NCBI GenBank assembly: GCA_964497585.1
Contig: CAZCDS010000098.1
Location: 1-17,806, forward strand
Source of the DNA: CAZCDS01 sp964497585
Lineage (GTDB): Bacteria; Desulfobacterota; Desulfomonilia; Desulfomonilales; Desulfomonilaceae
DNA length: 17,806 nt
Direction: 5' to 3'
The notes under the pieces were generated by a model, which searched no databases, was not told the DNA's origin, and saw only the letters and a list, made by a program, of their open reading frames with translations. Shown here one piece after another: positions 7,327-13,733 of the stretch; within the stretch, counting starts at the first letter, position 1, and every line of letters begins with the position of its first letter. The translations under genes were made by a program, and so were the position numbers.

Positions 7327-8082
7327 TCACTTTTGAATTTCGACTTCAGGGCTGAGAAATCTCTCCAACTCCGCCTTGACCTCTTCCCGCGGAACCATCG
7401 TCGCTTTCCTGGACGTGGTTATCACTTTGCCTCGAACAAGTCCGTACTCCACCGTTTGAGGATAGTGGAATCTCCTCCTGGAGATCCTCCTCTTGTCCAA
7501 CCACTGGGCCTGATGGATGGGCAGATAAAAGGAAAAGCGGAACGGCTCAAGCACGATATGGAAATGGTAAAGGTCGAAGTAGCCTTCCTCGAACTCCACT
7601 TTGCACTTCGGCGTCAGGTACATCCTGATGTGATGCTTATCTCCTCCGGTTTCACTCTCCCATTTCTCTTTGGCTTCCGCGGTCAGATGGTAGAGTTCCC
7701 GGTCTCCTCGGCGTACGTAATTGACCGTGAGGCAATTGTGGCCGCTCTTGAATATCTTTTCCAGTGCCTGGTGCTTCATCGGGAAGAGTTCGGTATTGGT
7801 CTTGGTCTCGTGAACCAAGAAACAGAGAAAGTAACAGGCTCGTGCGATCTCCCGCTCCGAGGACGGCAGCGACTCAATTTCGGCCAGATTCTGATTGTGG
7901 AATCGCACTTTCTCCGGCACAATCGCCTTGGCTTCCTTGGGTTTCTTCTGCTTCTGATGTCCACGTTGGGGAGAGGGCTTGCCGAACCGGAATCCCCTGT
8001 CCTTGGGAAGAAACGGTTTCAGGCCTCTGTCCTCCCTCTTGTACACGATGATCGGGTCCCGCTTGGGCGGTTTCTTGGCCAT
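7327..8082 (-). CDS. Hypothetical basic protein, 251 residues
   Basis: No family is recognised. ATG at 8082 has AAGGAG six bases upstream, which is better than the GTG at 8097 that opens the frame. Residues 1-55 are Lys, Arg, Pro and Gly rich (MAKKPPKRDPIIVYKRED, later QKQKKPKEAK) and look disordered and nucleic-acid-like. The rest looks folded, with a helical part (SSEREIARACYFLCFLVHE) and an aromatic beta-rich part (YFDLYHFHIVLEPFRFSFYL). There is no signal peptide or membrane segment. A short frame lies just upstream in another frame. A nucleic-acid-binding role is only a guess from charge. The 332-residue antisense frame over it is a shadow. Confidence 0.75.
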   Translation of the reverse strand: MAKKPPKRDPIIVYKREDRGLKPFLPKDRGFRFGKPSPQRGHQKQKKPKEAKAIVPEKVRFHNQNLAEIESLPSSEREIARACYFLCFLVHETKTNTELFPMKHQALEKIFKSGHNCLTVNYVRRGDRELYHLTAEAKEKWESETGGDKHHIRMYLTPKCKVEFEEGYFDLYHFHIVLEPFRFSFYLPIHQAQWLDKRRISRRRFHYPQTVEYGLVRGKVITTSRKATMVPREEVKAELERFLSPEVEIQK

Positions 8083-8215
8083 CTGATTCTCCTTCACCTG
8101 GATGCTTTTTTGCCTTCTGTATCAGTTCTTGCAAACGGATTATCTCAGTCGTTACGTGCCCGCCCTCTGCCGGCCGAAAAGGTCGGCCCTCTTTTTCAGA
8201 GTAGCATTCGGGCAA
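8080..8215 (-). CDS. Possible short ORF upstream of the 251-residue protein
   Basis: On the minus strand a frame begins at TTG 8215, just after an in-frame TGA at 8224-8222, and reads PECYSEKEGRPFRPAEGG then HVTTEIIRLQELIQKAKK up to the start of the next gene. This stretch of about 45 residues looks protein-like, while its continuation inside the next gene (to 7874) is clearly out-of-frame translation. It may be a small gene that lost its stop, or the displaced N-terminus of a larger ancestor joined by a frameshift. No good start or ribosome site is seen. The right-hand limit given here is only where the protein-like part ends. Confidence 0.25.
8172..8196 (+). terminator. Terminator-like hairpin with T-run
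   Basis: GGCCGA (8172-8177) pairs with TCGGCC (8183-8188) across a 5-base loop, and CTTTTT follows at 8191-8196. On the plus strand this has the form of a weak intrinsic terminator. No plus-strand gene ends just before it, and it overlaps the possible short minus-strand ORF, so its role is uncertain. Confidence 0.35.
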
Positions 8216-8383
8216 AGAGGTTCATGGGGCTTATCCCGCGGCCGATTTTCAAGAATTGCCTCCCTGCGGGCCAATCCTGCAAAGCCGCTCCCCATGAAAG
8301 CTCGATCAGGTTTCTTGTGGGGGTTGCGTGACAGTTCCCAGCAACCGTCTACTGCATCGGAATCATATCACAAATCTCATTGG

Positions 8384-8444
8384 GAGGTGAACGGGCCGTC
8401 CACCGGCCCAAACACCGTGCTGTTTCACCTCTAAACGTTTAGAG
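8384..8444. repeat. Nested hairpin overlapping a 16-bp palindrome
   Basis: GAGGTGAA (8384-8391) pairs with TTCACCTC (8424-8431). Inside it GGGCCG (8393-8398) pairs with CGGCCC (8404-8409). The perfect palindrome CTCTAAACGTTTAGAG (8429-8444) overlaps the outer right arm by three bases, so the two folds compete at their junction. This could be an operator next to a structured RNA, or an element end. Confidence 0.55.
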
Positions 8445-8928
8445 ACAAAGAATCAAGAGAAATCTTGTACGCCCGTCTGCGACCGACCACATCAGGTGGA
8501 GACGCAGCTTTTGGCGGCCTCCAGAAGGAGGTTCGTAGCCGGCGAATTTCTCATTTCTGGAGCCCATGGCATTCCGATGAGCGTGCAGTGGAGTGACGCC
8601 GACACGAGTCGGGCTTCGACCGTCGCGATCCCTCCTCACCCTACCCCCGTTCGGAAGGGATTGTGGGAATGGGAGCAGGCCCCCGAGCGCGGGGTCGTTT
8701 GCGCAAGCCCTCTTCAAGAGCAGGTGAGTCTCCGTTTCCTGCGCCACAGCGCGTGCCCAAACAATGACCCACTGCCGCGGAGGGAAGGCCTCGGTATCCT
8801 CATGAGCTGACGGCACTCCGAAGCTCTTGGGCACGTTCGTGAATCCTCGACGGCCTCGCCCTGGATTGCACGGTGGTCGTCGACAAGGCGGTCATCCACT
8901 TGATTCGGAGGCGAGACTCATTTCCCCT

Positions 8929-8967
8929 CCGAACCTCCCCACAGCATATTGGTGTGGGGAGATTCGG
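8929..8967. repeat. Long hairpin, 15-bp stem with one mismatch
   Basis: CCGAA-C-CTCCCCACA (8929-8943) pairs with TGTGGGGAG-A-TTCGG (8953-8967) around a 9-base loop, with one C-A mismatch. The inner nine pairs are perfect. No T-tract follows. It stands in non-coding DNA, more than 200 bases from the nearest called gene. Confidence 0.6.
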
Positions 8968-9194
8968 TAGAATCCTCGATTGAGATTTTCGGACATTGTT
9001 TTTCACATATGCTATAGGCCCACCCATTGATTGACGCGACAGGAGGCCTTCGATGCTGAGACAGGCGACCCGTTGTGAGGTTCGATCAGCAGCAGGGCAT
9101 CAAACGAACAGGACGCACTACACCCCTCGACCGGCGCCACACCCTTTTTTTCCGGTCGTTCGAGCATGAGTGAACACGAATCGACTGAATCCGT

Positions 9195-9377
9195 CTAGAA
9201 ATTGACCGAGAGATCCACCACCTGTCCGGCAGGGTTGATCCAGACCATGAAACTGCTGGGCTTACGCTTCTTGGCCCTCGTTTTAATCTCATTGATCCGG
9301 GACTGGGGGAGTTCCACCGGGTTGGTCTTGAGGAATCGGTTTAGTTCGCGCCAGTTCTTGAATTGTTGAATAGTCAT
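9195..9377 (-). CDS. Small conserved-looking hypothetical protein, 60 residues
   Basis: The product starts MTIQQFKNWRELNRFLKTNP and ends MVWINPAGQVVDLSVNF at a TAG. The layout of an amphipathic helix, a basic patch (RAKKRKP) and a C-terminal strand pair looks like a compact folded protein. ATG at 9377 has AAGGTG about 11 bases upstream; the frame opens further up to 9458 without protein-like sequence. No family name is recalled. It is a single gene with large spacers on both sides. Confidence 0.65.
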   Translation of the reverse strand: MTIQQFKNWRELNRFLKTNPVELPQSRINEIKTRAKKRKPSSFMVWINPAGQVVDLSVNF

Positions 9378-9904
9378 TACCGTTGAGCACCTTCTCGGGA
9401 TTATTTGGAACCGGGGGCTTCCGGGAGTCTGATGAGGATTAACACATAAATTTACCACAGCTTACTATCCCATGCAAGCGACGATCTCCGAGCGCTTCAC
9501 GGCCCACCATAGACCGGGCCTAGAGCAGTCTACCGGCCAGGGCTGTTGTGCAATCCGCGCAGATTGATTTCTTGGGAAGGAACTCCCGGGAGAGGTGTCG
9601 GGCTCGTGGGACTTCAGTTATGCGGGGCTTGCTCGTCGAGAGTTCAGCCGGTCCGTCAGGACTCAAAAGTGCTTTTTCGGACAAGGTCTCGTAACCGGAG
9701 AAAAATCAGCCGCCCAGTACCGGATCATCCCTCCGTGATGCGGGTATGTCCCGAAAGGAGAATCAACAACAGCCGGACTCTTCAGCACCAGGGAAATGCG
9801 CGCTCAAGGCCCTCCAGCCGTGTCCTGAAAGGGCGCCTGAGGCCTTTGACAATAGGGAGGGTGCACGTGTTGCCGCTAATGACCGAATGCTCACGCGGGG
9901 CGCG
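9378..9904. other. Intergenic spacer, no gene recognised
   Basis: About 527 bases separate the 60-residue gene from the end of the kinase gene. The plus-strand frame 9546-9911 has no ribosome site or family-like sequence. Only the promoter candidate at 9449-9477 is noted. Confidence 0.5.
9449..9477 (-). promoter_or_regulatory. Candidate promoter for the 60-residue gene
   Basis: Read on the minus strand, TTGCAT (9477-9472) is followed after exactly 17 bases by TAAATT (9454-9449). The boxes match the sigma70 consensus at 3 of 6 and 4 of 6 positions. The -10 box is about 70 bases before the start codon. Confidence 0.3.
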
Positions 9905-11257
9905 TCATTGACTCTGGGGATCGTGGGCCTGCTTCTGCTCGCTCAGGAGTCTGGTGGTGTTCTCCAGTCGCTCTATGAGCGTCTCCAGGAATATCTGATA
10001 GAATTTTAGTTTTAGCTCGGGATTCTCCCGTTCCAGGACCTTGAGGTCCAGCTTCAGCACGACACAGGGCTCTCGGGCAATCACATGAGCTGTTCGGGGG
10101 GTCTTGGTGAACGCGCCCATTTCCCCGAAACACGCGCCCTTGTAGAGGTCGGCAATCTTCTGGTTGTCTTTGATCACGCGGACCCTGCCCTTGAGCAACA
10201 CAAAGAACGTGGTGTCCACATCTCCATCTCTCACGATGGCCTGGGATTTCTCGTAGCGGATAAAGGTTCCGAATCTTATGATTCCTTCGATTTCCTTTCG
10301 ACTGAAGGGGCGGAAGAATTCGACCGACTTCAACAGATCAGCCTTTTTTGCCGCCTTGATATCCCTGACGGGAATCGATTTGCCCGCCATTGCACGCTCA
10401 ATCTCGTCTGCGAACTCCTGGCCCGTCTGATACCGTTGGTCCGGCTCCTTCTCCAAAGCCCGCTGGATCACCAGGTCCAGACCCGCGGGTAGATCCGGTT
10501 GGAGTTTCAGGATCGAAGGTGGCGGCGCATAGCGGATGTTGTCCATAAGCTCGTACAGCGTCCGACCCTGGAAGGGCCTCCTTCCGCTAAGCAATTCGAA
10601 AAAGACGATGCCGAGCGAGAAGAAGTCTGTCTGGTTGGTGAGATTCAGACCCTTGGTCTGCTCTGGAGACATGTAGCTCGGCGTACCCAGAACCGGGAGG
10701 TCCGCGGTGTTCTCCGGTCTGTCCGTCATCGCGATCCCGAAATCGGTGATCTTGATCTTTCGATCTGAAGTGTACATAAGGTTTGCCGGTTTGATGTCCC
10801 GGTGGATCACACCGTGGGTGTGCGCGAAATCAAGGGCCTTGCAGACCTGCGTGACCAATTGACACACCTTGGATGGCGTGAGCAGACTGTGCGGCTTGTT
10901 GAAGGCGGTGAGGTTCTCCCCTTCCAGAAGCTCCATGGCTATGTAGCAGTAGTCGCCGTCCTGCCCCACGTCATAGATGGTCACGATATGTGGATGGATG
11001 AGGTTCCCCGCGATCCGCGCTTCCTCAAAAAATCTGCCGACCACATAATGAAGGTCCTTCTGCTCGTAAACGAGGTCGAAACGACGGGTCTTCAGGGCCA
11101 CCATCCGACCTATCATCGGGTCTTTGGCTCGAAACACCTCACCCATATTGCCTCGGCCGAGACTCCCGAGTATTTCGTAACGGCCGATCTTGGGTGTTCC
11201 TTTCGCCTCTTTGAGGAGTTCGTTGATCAGATCCTCAGGTGGGGACATCGTCCGCAT
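9905..11257 (-). CDS. Ser/Thr protein kinase with C-terminal cyclic-nucleotide-binding-like domain
   Basis: The 450-residue product (ATG 11257 with GGGAG six bases upstream) has a full Hanks-type kinase domain at about 26-290. It shows the Gly loop GSLGRGNMGEV (31-41), VALK with Lys56, HRDIKPANL (152-160), DFG at 172-174 and SPE at 197-199, so it should be active. Residues about 317-405 form a CRP/cNMP-binding fold whose phosphate-binding cassette FGEMGAFTKTPRTAHV keeps the key Glu379 and Arg388. A helical tail follows. No membrane segment or PASTA repeat is present, so it is cytoplasmic. The fusion suggests a kinase gated by a nucleotide or small ligand; the ligand and targets are unknown. 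No partner gene is adjacent. Confidence 0.92.
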   Translation of the reverse strand: MRTMSPPEDLINELLKEAKGTPKIGRYEILGSLGRGNMGEVFRAKDPMIGRMVALKTRRFDLVYEQKDLHYVVGRFFEEARIAGNLIHPHIVTIYDVGQDGDYCYIAMELLEGENLTAFNKPHSLLTPSKVCQLVTQVCKALDFAHTHGVIHRDIKPANLMYTSDRKIKITDFGIAMTDRPENTADLPVLGTPSYMSPEQTKGLNLTNQTDFFSLGIVFFELLSGRRPFQGRTLYELMDNIRYAPPPSILKLQPDLPAGLDLVIQRALEKEPDQRYQTGQEFADEIERAMAGKSIPVRDIKAAKKADLLKSVEFFRPFSRKEIEGIIRFGTFIRYEKSQAIVRDGDVDTTFFVLLKGRVRVIKDNQKIADLYKGACFGEMGAFTKTPRTAHVIAREPCVVLKLDLKVLERENPELKLKFYQIFLETLIERLENTTRLLSEQKQAHDPQSQ

Positions 11258-11537
11258 AGTGTCTCCCGTCGTGGTATCCTGACCCGTTCGGCAGCCGGTT
11301 CTCCCCTTGTGCAACCGGCGTGCCTCTATCACATGCACTGCGTTACCGGCCCATTCGGAGCAGCAGACCCAACGCGGATCCGCTCCCGGCGAAGCTCCGT
11401 TCGGGCTCGTTCTCCGGGCCGCTGTATTCTCCGTCTATGAAATGGATGCCTCGTTGGTCGGTGGCAGATCCCGCGAGGGAGCCTGCGCGTTCCGAGCACA
11501 TTCGAGGGAGCGAATTCGCCGCGCTCAACAATCTTTT

Positions 11538-11543
11538 ATTATA
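11538..11543 (-). promoter_or_regulatory. Perfect -10 box upstream of the kinase gene
   Basis: ATTATA on the plus strand reads TATAAT on the minus strand, followed by AAAAG. It is about 280 bases upstream of the kinase start, so it would imply a long leader. No good -35 box lies 16-18 bases further up, so this is weak. Confidence 0.25.
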
Positions 11544-11625
11544 GTCCAAAACCTGGAAACAAGGAAGCATTTCGGTTGACACCACGTACCGATGCACGCA
11601 GGGAGAAAAAAAGTATCCGCAAACC

Positions 11626-11702
11626 GTTACTGTCGGCACAGCCGCGCAATCTCCGTGACGGTAGGAACGGAGATTGGTTCGTTTGCCACCCTTCGCAACG
11701 AC
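11626..11702. repeat. Degenerate copy of the GTCATTGCGAG-type inverted repeat
   Basis: The left 29 bases (GTTACTGTCGGCACAGC and on to CAATCTCC) align without gaps to the left arm of the better copy at 13122-13207, with 9 mismatches. The inner arms CAATCTCCGT (11647-11656) and ACGGAGATTG (11667-11676) pair perfectly. The right end TTCGCAACGACATG echoes CTCGCAATGACATT of the other copy. The copy is 77 bp, so it is shortened as well as diverged. Confidence 0.65.
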
Positions 11703-11954
11703 ATGGTCGCAACGAGTTTTCGCTCGCCCCCAAATCCTGCAATCAGGCCGCGGCGGGCGAATAATCCGAACCTTTTCACGCTTTTGTTGTCGGAAATTTC
11801 CAAGATATCCAATGACGCCGAAGTCCGTCCAGCCACGTGGAGTCCGCGCTCGTCCGGCGCGCGGTGAAACCGCCCAAAGCGGTTCCTCAATACGGTGAAA
11901 GGGAGGTGCCGGACCGAGTCTCACAGCGCAGTCGACCAATGAGCCATTTTGCAT

Positions 11955-11983
11955 TTGGACGCGTCGCGCCAAACGACTACAAT
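11955..11983 (+). promoter_or_regulatory. Candidate promoter for cooT
   Basis: TACAAT (11978-11983, 5 of 6 matches to the -10 consensus) is preceded after a 17-base spacer by TTGGAC (11955-11960), a weak -35 box. The -10 box ends 45 bases before the cooT start codon. Confidence 0.4.
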
Positions 11984-12028
11984 AGGCTGGATGATAATAC
12001 CGATAATCGAATGCAAAGGGGAGCCGCA

Positions 12029-12220
12029 ATGTGTGAATCCAATGCCTATGTCGTAGACTCGGACGGCAAAGAACAGCTCCTTATGGAAAACGTGGACTAT
12101 CTCCGGCCGAATGGAGACGAGCTCCTGCTCAGAAGCCTCTTCGGCGAGGAGAAGAGCGTGCGCGCACACATCAAGGAAATGGATCTTACCGCCCAACGTA
12201 TCCTGCTGGAATACGTTTGA
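12029..12220 (+). CDS. cooT: CooT-family small nickel-binding protein
   Basis: This 63-residue protein starts MCESNAYVVDSDGKEQLLM, then NVDYLRPNGDELLLRSLFGE, with KSVRAHIKEMDL near the end. The MC start and the all-beta SH3-like length and pattern match the CooT family. In Rhodospirillum rubrum CooT, a dimer binds one Ni(II) through Cys2 and is linked to maturation of carbon monoxide dehydrogenase. Cys2 is present here and is the only Cys. ATG 12029 has AAGGGGAG at 12016-12023; the frame opens earlier, but the family start is at this Met. No dehydrogenase or nickel-insertion gene is in the window, so it is an orphan copy whose client is unknown. Confidence 0.85.
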   Translation: MCESNAYVVDSDGKEQLLMENVDYLRPNGDELLLRSLFGEEKSVRAHIKEMDLTAQRILLEYV

Positions 12221-12687
12221 CCAGGCGATCGCCGGTCCAAGGGGAAAGCGGCCCGGCATAAGGGAGCTCGCCGCCCATCGTGCTCTCGGTGACGCCAGCC
12301 CCCCGGACTTTGACTCGAGGTGTGCTGACGTTTTTCGACCGGTCGGGCAGGGGTTTCCCTAACCGAATCTTCACGTGATTCCAGGACATTCCCCGGAATT
12401 TCTTGGGTGACGGGAGATTTGGGACGGGTTTTTATGGGGTTAGGGCTTATGGGAAGCCAAAATGGGGCAACTTCTTCAGTAAAGAATCTTGCCAGGACAT
12501 TCCCCAGGATTCCATGAGTGAGAGACATGATACCAGGTGATTTTAGGGGCTTGTGGCTTGTGGGAAGTGAAAATGGGGAAACTTCTTGCCAAAGCAGATG
12601 GGACCTCGCAAGGTAGGATTGCTCAAGAGACGACGAGATTCGTCAGTCCTGTCAAGGAGGTCCAGTCAGATGGTACACCAGGGCGGG
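12221..12687. other. Intergenic region with two direct repeats
   Basis: No gene is seen between cooT and the transposase remnant. The main content is the pair of 96-bp direct repeats at 12381-12476 and 12492-12587. Confidence 0.55.
12381..12587. repeat. Two diverged 96-bp direct repeats
   Basis: Unit A (12381-12476) and unit B (12492-12587) have equal length and are separated by 15 bases, giving a period of 111. Both start CCAGGACATTCCCC and both end in AAAATGGGG followed by AACTTCTT, with GGGCTTATGGGAAG in A matching GGCTTGTGGGAAG in B. The middle parts are more diverged. They lie about 100 bases before the broken transposase and may be its end region duplicated. Confidence 0.7.
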
Positions 12688-13069
12688 ATGAAATTGCGAG
12701 TGCAGATTCCTCGTTTTTCGGGGAAACTCTGTACGGGAACGGGCAAGGTGTTGACCAGGTTCTCTCGAGGAAATGATGTACGGTGTTCAGGCTCGGGGCT
12801 CGGTTCGGCTGAGCGAAGTGGCCCGTTCTCTCGTGGAGGAGACCTGCCTGAAGAAGCGGATTGATCGTCTTTCACGGAATCTGGGCCGCAAAGGGTTGGC
12901 AGAGGAGATCGGATCGGCTGTGCCGGCCCAGGGAGGGGCTCGGGTTGGTCAGGATATGCTGTTGATCGTTGATCCGACGGATCTGAGGAAGAAGTATGCC
13001 GGGCAGATGGAGTATCTTGCCACAGTCCGGGACGGGAGCGAGAAGGAATGTGGTCTCGGATACTTTGTA
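12688..13069 (+). pseudogene. Broken transposase, N-terminal part only, frameshifted
   Basis: Two frames join into one transposase-like N-terminus. The first (from ATG 12688) reads MKLRVQIPRFSGKLCTGTGK then VLTRF. A shift near 12755-12770 moves to the frame of EMMYGVQARGSVRLSEVARS, then LKKRIDRLSRNLGRKGL. It reaches LLIVDPTDLRKKYAGQMEY and VRDGSEK. The IVDPTD segment looks like the first catalytic Asp region of a DDE transposase of the IS4/IS1634-like kind. Family-like sequence stops at about 13069, and the rest of the catalytic domain is absent. The frame then runs on through an inserted 86-bp repeat. It cannot make an active enzyme. The family name is from memory of similar sequences, so moderate. 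Confidence 0.65.
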
Positions 13070-13075
13070 CCTACA

Positions 13076-13733
13076 TTGAGCGCTCCTTATCCGCTTAAAA
13101 AAGCATGTGACTGGAACATCCGTCATTGCGAGCGCAGCGAAGCAATCTCCTTGGGTGGCAAAGCCAAAACGCGGAGATTGCGTCGTCGCTTCGCTCCTCG
13201 CAATGACATTCCCTCAAATCCCTCAACTTGGGTTGCGCGAGAGAACGCCCCCGGGAAACTTCGGGAAGGACGTGCCAATGAGGGTTTGGGGCGACTCCTG
13301 TCCTGTTTCGTGGCTTGACACGCTTGAAAAGACCATGCTAACCGTTTACCTTGACGAGAACCGATCCGTTCCGGGCACGAGCAGCAACACGTCACGCTCG
13401 TCGGGATCTCTCCTTCAAGTCCCTTTCAGACGCTGCTCTCGTGCAGGGCAAACTGCAACGGGGTCGGGCGACTCCCGCAAATGTGGGGGTGCCATAAGAA
13501 ACTATAATCCTGTTAAAAACAGCGTTGGGTCATGTGGCGGGAGGGACCATGATGCGGGGTCAAGAGGCGAGTACCTGAGGCGTAGCCCTTTGGGGAAACG
13601 AGGGATTGTCTGTATGTTCTGTGTCGTTGTGTTTCAATCTTGCTGGAACAGGGGCCAGCTTGGCCAGACTGAGAGAAGATAGGGATAGGCGAACTATGTC
13701 CCGAGAAATACGAGCAATTGCCGGAGACTATTT
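13076..13733. other. Non-coding stretch between transposase remnant and ankyrin gene
   Basis: It holds the 86-bp inverted repeat at 13122-13207. The plus-strand frame 13107-13682 crosses that repeat and has no family-like sequence or ribosome site, so I reject it as a gene. The ribosome site of the ankyrin gene (GGAG, 13723-13726) is at the right end. Confidence 0.5.
13122..13207. repeat. 86-bp dispersed inverted repeat (GTCATTGCGAG type)
   Basis: The left arm begins GTCATTGCGAGCGCAGCGAA and reaches GCAATCTCC. The right arm begins GGAGATTGCG and ends CTCCTCGCAATGAC. The arms are imperfect reverse complements, so the whole folds as one long hairpin. This is a repeat type known from many deltaproteobacterial and other anaerobe genomes, probably a non-autonomous mobile element. 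It lies just after the point where the transposase remnant loses its family match. Confidence 0.8.

Larger units (their letters stand above)
8216..9194. other. Nearly 1-kb gene-poor spacer with hairpins
   Basis: Opposed frames at 8439-8834 (minus) and 8496-8810 (plus) cover the same DNA, and neither has a ribosome site or family match, so I treat both as non-coding. The stretch holds the palindrome cluster 8384-8444, the hairpin 8929-8967, and an inverted repeat CGACCGG (9128-9134) / CCGGTCG (9152-9158) with a T7 run in its loop. It may be a degraded mobile segment. Confidence 0.5.
11258..12028. other. Intergenic region between kinase gene and cooT
   Basis: The divergent spacer of about 770 bases holds a degenerate copy of a dispersed inverted repeat (11626-11702) and promoter candidates for both flanking genes. 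Frames seen here (such as 11343-12029, minus) have no family-like sequence. The reading frame that ends as cooT opens at 11837 but is not protein-like before 12029. Confidence 0.5.

Noticed and set aside
7333..8331. 332-residue plus-strand open frame
   Set aside because: It is antisense to the 251-residue minus-strand gene, which has a good ribosome site; its own sequence has no protein-like features beyond openness.
8439..8834. 131-residue minus-strand frame, and the opposed plus-strand frame 8496-8810
   Set aside because: They cover the same DNA on opposite strands, neither has a ribosome site, and both are rich in Pro, Arg and Gly as expected from GC-rich non-coding DNA.
9546..9911. 121-residue plus-strand frame in the spacer
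   Set aside because: It has no ribosome site, its composition is not protein-like, and it ends over the kinase stop region.
10802..11440. 212-residue plus-strand frame
   Set aside because: It is antisense to the kinase domain, whose motifs are unmistakable on the other strand.
11576..11600. TTGACA at 11576-11581 as a plus-strand promoter
   Set aside because: No -10 box lies 16-18 bases downstream.
13107..13682. 191-residue plus-strand frame
   Set aside because: It starts inside the dispersed hairpin repeat and shows no domain, ribosome site or sensible composition.
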